Source of the DNA: Muribaculaceae bacterium
GTDB lineage: Bacteria; Bacteroidota; Bacteroidia; Bacteroidales; Muribaculaceae
Direction: 5' to 3'
Assembly (NCBI GenBank): GCA_020026215.1
Contig: JAHHQT010000002.1
Location: 1-63,885 of the forward strand
Length of the DNA: 63,885 nucleotides
The notes beneath the pieces are model-generated. The model was not told the origin of the DNA, ran no database searches, and was given only the letters and a program-made list of their open reading frames with translations. Positions 60,939 to 63,885 of the stretch are shown here, in pieces (within the stretch, counting starts at the first letter, position 1; each line of letters begins with the position of its first letter). The position numbers were made by a program, and so were the translations under genes.

Positions 60939-62153
60939 ATGAAAATTATACCACGATATATGAAGAATTTTAAAAGCGTAGTTGCTGCGCTACTTTTAAT
61001 GGGAGTAGCCTTGCCATCGTATGCGCAGGTGGTCAGAAAAAAGGAGAAGAAGGACAAATCTGATGCTACACCGGGAGTTACATTCAGAATGAAGGAATTC
61101 TATGAAACGGCTCCTGAGTCTGAAGCTAACTTGATGTGGATGCGTATCATCTACCGTCAATTGGATTTGAACAAAATAGAGAATGCCACTCTTTACTATC
61201 CCGAAGAACCGACTGAAAACCAAACCAGTTTGTTCCGTATGATTATGAAGTTGGTGACTAACGGACAAGTCAAGGCTTACGAATACCTTGACGGTCGTGA
61301 ATTGTTTACTGAACAATATCAGATAAATGTTCGCGAGATGTTGGAACGTTTCCACATCCTTTATAAAGATGCCAAGGGTAGCACTGAAAAGAATCCTAAA
61401 TTCATTATTGAAGAAAGCGACGTTCCTTCGAATGAAGTATTAAGCTACTATATCATCGAACGTTGGACATTTAACAGCAACGAAAACCGTACAAAAACTC
61501 ACGTTGAGGCAATTTGCCCGGTATTGCACCGCACTGATGATTTCGGCGGTGAACCTGTCAAATATCCGATGTTTTGGATTAAATTGGACGCTCTTCGTCC
61601 TTATTTGACTCAACAAAGTATTTTTGTTGACGATGATAACAACGTGGCTAAATATACCTACGACGATTTCTTCCAGTTGGGAATGTACAAGGGCGAAATT
61701 TACAAAACTCGCAACTTGCGCAATCGTTCATTGATGCAAATACATCCGGACCCAGACGATTTGAAACCTGCTCAAGACAGCATTGACCACCGTTTGCAAT
61801 CTTACGACAAACATATTTGGGTGCCGAGTCGCGAAGAATTGGAAGCTAAGGCGGAAGCTGAAGAAGAAGCACGCTTGAAAGCTGAAGGCTTGTCTGACGA
61901 AATCGAAATCAAGGATCGTGGTGACAAAGATGACAAAGATGACGAAGAATCAGTAAGCGAAGACAAGAAGAAACCGTCTAACAAACGTTCTGTCCGCAAC
62001 AAACGCACTTCATCAAAGAAGGAAGTGAAGAAAGTGGACAAGAAGAAAGATGATAAGAAGAAAAAAGACAAGAAAAAGAAGAAAAAATCTTTCAAGAGTT
62101 CATCAGGTAGCTCTTCAAGCGGAGCAGTTCGTTCTGTACGCCGTACAAGATAA
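60939..62153 (+). CDS. porN: T9SS ring protein PorN (GldN) with charged C-terminal tail
   Basis: A 404-residue periplasmic protein. The signal peptide is MKNFKSVVAALLLMGVALPS if translation starts at the internal ATG 60960; ATG 60939, 7 bp after porM, would add seven residues. The GldN core (about 45-300) has MWMRIIYRQLDLNKIEN and VEAICPVLHRTDDFGGEPV. Residues about 305-345 are acidic (Asp/Glu-rich), and the final 60 are a Lys/Ser-rich low-complexity tail (KKDDKKKKDKKKKKKSFKSS). This tail extends beyond the conserved core. PorN binds PorK in the ring. Confidence 0.95.
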   Translation: MKIIPRYMKNFKSVVAALLLMGVALPSYAQVVRKKEKKDKSDATPGVTFRMKEFYETAPESEANLMWMRIIYRQLDLNKIENATLYYPEEPTENQTSLFRMIMKLVTNGQVKAYEYLDGRELFTEQYQINVREMLERFHILYKDAKGSTEKNPKFIIEESDVPSNEVLSYYIIERWTFNSNENRTKTHVEAICPVLHRTDDFGGEPVKYPMFWIKLDALRPYLTQQSIFVDDDNNVAKYTYDDFFQLGMYKGEIYKTRNLRNRSLMQIHPDPDDLKPAQDSIDHRLQSYDKHIWVPSREELEAKAEAEEEARLKAEGLSDEIEIKDRGDKDDKDDEESVSEDKKKPSNKRSVRNKRTSSKKEVKKVDKKKDDKKKKDKKKKKKSFKSSSGSSSSGAVRSVRRTR

Positions 62154-62179
62154 TTTCAATTTTTGATTTATTGAGATAT

Positions 62180-62216
62180 AAGCCATTTGTTTCCGAGTAA
62201 GCAAATGGCTTTTTTA
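62180..62216 (+). terminator. terminator of the por operon
   Basis: AAGCCATTTG and CAAATGGCTT pair around a 12-nt loop, followed by TTTTAA. It covers the upstream end of the acyltransferase open frame (62187), excluding that start. Confidence 0.88.
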
Positions 62217-62222
62217 AGGACT

Positions 62223-63194
62223 ATGAAACAACGAGACCAACGGATTGATGTCCTCAAGGGGATAGGTATCATTTGTGTCGTATGGGCGCATCTGAGAGGA
62301 TATTTCAGCATGGAAATCTATATATTTCACATGCCGTTGTTCTTTTTCCTTTCAGGAATGTTCTATCGCCGAAAAAAGAATTTAGTTTGGTCGCGTATCA
62401 AGTCATTGTTGGTGCCGATAGTCTTCTATCTTGCATTGTTTGCGCTCGTCTATTGGATAGATGGCGGTCGGTTAGTCAGCCGCATTGGGCGGACTTCTCT
62501 TTTCAAGCCGACGGAGATTGACGGACCGTTGTGGTTCTTGATTTCATTGTTCACTGTCGCAGTCGCTTATTGGGGCTTGGAAGGTTGGCTGAAAAGTAAG
62601 GCTCGATTGGCACTGATTTGCTCTATGATAGGACTGATATTCTATTATTGGAACATAGCGTTGCCTCTATGTTTGCGACAGTCTGCCATATCCTTGCCAT
62701 TCTATGCCTTGGGCGCATGGATGCGTGAAAAGGAATGGACGAATGCCGACTATAGTTGGAATGTCTTGTTAGGACTTGGAGTCGTGTTTGTGGGAGTGGT
62801 CAGTTATTGCGTATTCTATAATTTTAGATTTGATATTTCAAGCCTTTATCTTCCTGATAATTTTGTGTTGTTCTATGGCGGTGCATTGGCAGCGATATTG
62901 CTATTGTTGAATATAAGAACTTTCTCAAAGACCAATATAATTAATAGGCTTTTGGCTTCCTATGGCAAGCATTCGTTAAGCATTATGGCATTGCACATGC
63001 CTTATATGTTTGAAATCCGCAATATGGTCTATCGCTGGTATCTCTTTACTGATAAGACTACCAACACGGTGATGTGTTTCTTTATCACCTTTTTCATCAT
63101 CATTATTTCCTCCTATATGCTGGCATTGGGAATAGGGTGGCTGAAACAACGTGGAGATGAATTCTTTTCAAAATTGAACATAAAAAAAGGATAG
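62223..63194 (+). CDS. acyltransferase family 3 membrane protein
   Basis: A 323-residue integral membrane protein with about ten helices. The N-terminal RIDVLKGIGIICVVWAHL with His and IYIFHMPLFFFLSGMFYRRK are the signature of the acyltransferase_3 (OafA/NodX-like) family, which transfers acetyl or related groups to surface sugars or other acceptors. ATG 62223 (MKQRDQRIDVLKGIG) is used because the earlier frame start sits inside the por terminator. Acceptor unknown. Confidence 0.87.
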   Translation: MKQRDQRIDVLKGIGIICVVWAHLRGYFSMEIYIFHMPLFFFLSGMFYRRKKNLVWSRIKSLLVPIVFYLALFALVYWIDGGRLVSRIGRTSLFKPTEIDGPLWFLISLFTVAVAYWGLEGWLKSKARLALICSMIGLIFYYWNIALPLCLRQSAISLPFYALGAWMREKEWTNADYSWNVLLGLGVVFVGVVSYCVFYNFRFDISSLYLPDNFVLFYGGALAAILLLLNIRTFSKTNIINRLLASYGKHSLSIMALHMPYMFEIRNMVYRWYLFTDKTTNTVMCFFITFFIIIISSYMLALGIGWLKQRGDEFFSKLNIKKG

Positions 63195-63216
63195 ATTAAA
63201 ACGTTAATCTATCCTT
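63182..63216. terminator. bidirectional terminator between acyltransferase and trpS
   Basis: AGGATAGATTAA-aacg-TTAATCTATCCT; on the minus strand it is followed by TTTTTTTA, serving trpS. It overlaps the acyltransferase stop codon. Confidence 0.88.
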
Positions 63217-63238
63217 TACGGTATATTGAAGTCAGTTT

Positions 63239-63885
63239 TTACAACTTGTTTTCTTCTCTGAAGCGTTTAGCTTGTTCGTCAATCAAGGCTTGGTCATCGA
63301 AGTAGTCAATACGCATTGCGTGGCGTACTTCGTCTAGAGTCTTGGCAGCTACTTTGCGAGCTTCTTCGCAACCTTTCTTCAACATTTCGTAGATAGCAGG
63401 TACGTCTTGTGCCAATACTTTACGACGTTCACGGATTGGAGCCAATTCTTCTTCCAATACTTTGATCAATGTTTTCTTCACTGTGCCGTCACCCAAACCA
63501 CCGCGAGTGTAGTGGTCTTTCATTTCTTGCAATGTCTTGTAGTCAGGATTGTATTTTGAGAAATCCTTGCCATCGCAGAATGCGTCAAGATAGATGAATG
63601 GACAGTTGCCTTCCAAGTGACCAGGGTCTTCCACGTTCAAGTGTTCTGGGTCGGTGTACATGCTCTTCACTTTCTTAGCCACTTCTTTTGCAGAATCTGA
63701 AAGGTAGATGCAGTTGCCAAGAGATTTACTCATCTTAGCCTTACCGTCTGTTCCCGGGAGACGAAGACAGGCGTGGTTAGTTGGAAGCATGATTTCCGGT
63801 TCTACCAAAACTTCACCGTATGTATTGTTGTAACGGTTGACGATTTCACGAGTTTGTTCAATCATTGGTTTTTGGTCTTCACCAG
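63239..63885 (-). CDS. trpS: tryptophanyl-tRNA synthetase, 5' end cut by window edge
   Basis: The visible C-terminal 214 residues include GEDQKPMIEQTREIVNRYN at the window edge, the KMSKS loop in GTDGKAKMSKSLGNCIYLSD and the C-terminal helical anticodon-binding part, ending EQAKRFREENKL. The N-terminal Rossmann half with the HIGH motif lies beyond 63885. The frame is open through the edge with no sign of damage. Confidence 0.95.
   Translation of the reverse strand, partial: GEDQKPMIEQTREIVNRYNNTYGEVLVEPEIMLPTNHACLRLPGTDGKAKMSKSLGNCIYLSDSAKEVAKKVKSMYTDPEHLNVEDPGHLEGNCPFIYLDAFCDGKDFSKYNPDYKTLQEMKDHYTRGGLGDGTVKKTLIKVLEEELAPIRERRKVLAQDVPAIYEMLKKGCEEARKVAAKTLDEVRHAMRIDYFDDQALIDEQAKRFREENKL

Noticed and set aside
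62187..62222. Upstream start of the acyltransferase
   Set aside because: This stretch is part of the terminator of the por operon, and the family N-terminus begins at 62223.
1..63885. CRISPR arrays, tRNA or rRNA genes
   Set aside because: I saw no spaced direct repeats and no cloverleaf-like or rRNA-like sequence in the intergenic gaps; a covariance-model search would be needed to exclude small RNAs.

Overview
The window is about 64 kb of a Bacteroidales chromosome (phylum Bacteroidota). The evidence is a near-complete type IX secretion system (T9SS), C10 cysteine proteases with T9SS sorting tails, NigD-like lipoproteins, and repeated promoters of the Bacteroidota form TTG-N(18-20)-TAnnTTTG. 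Genus cannot be fixed by reading alone. Most of it is ordinary chromosome; the one clear mobile element is an intact IS66-family insertion. I saw no tRNA, rRNA, CRISPR array or integrated prophage.

Layout. 1-10.2 kb: partial PfkB sugar kinase, ndk, M23/LysM peptidase, an ECF sigma factor overlapping an unusual membrane-anchored beta-barrel protein, a tandem NigD-like lipoprotein pair, an LCM-type methyltransferase, ychF, a capsule-export lipoprotein and an outer-membrane barrel. 10.3-13.4 kb: tsaE, then a minus-strand run of holin, M15 peptidase, aroA and an unknown membrane protein. 13.5-23 kb: an exopolysaccharide export and regulation operon (Wza-like lipoprotein, Wzc-like tyrosine kinase, PHP phosphatase, ugd), followed by a 2,753-bp IS66 element with precise ends and target duplication, then a gene remnant and an NAD-dependent epimerase. 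23-44.5 kb: porW and a lipoprotein partner, a zinc/manganese ABC permease, a YgjP-type metalloprotease, speA, truA, porX, dedA, an iron alcohol dehydrogenase, argS, a BI-1 protein, a GNAT acetyltransferase, an RluA-type synthase, a peptide transporter, a nitrilase, a VanX-like dipeptidase and dinB. 44.6-51.3 kb: three tandem C10 proteases. 51.4-63.9 kb: an AddA-like helicase-nuclease, a SUI1 factor, the T9SS core operon porT-porP-porK-porL-porM-porN, an acyltransferase and partial trpS.

How it fits together. The core operon encodes the PorL-PorM motor, the PorK-PorN ring, PorP and PorT. PorW links to the translocon and PorX is the T9SS response regulator. The three C10 proteases end in type A T9SS sorting domains, so secretion machinery, regulator and cargo lie within 40 kb. 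The polysaccharide operon has export, kinase, phosphatase and UDP-glucuronate supply but no glycosyltransferase, flippase or polymerase in view; the IS66 element sits directly downstream of ugd.

Many of the longest open frames begin upstream of the true start, inside promoters or terminators. I moved those starts using signal peptides, conserved N-termini and promoter position. Two short open frames (31 and 54 codons) lie in otherwise empty gaps and are listed with low confidence.
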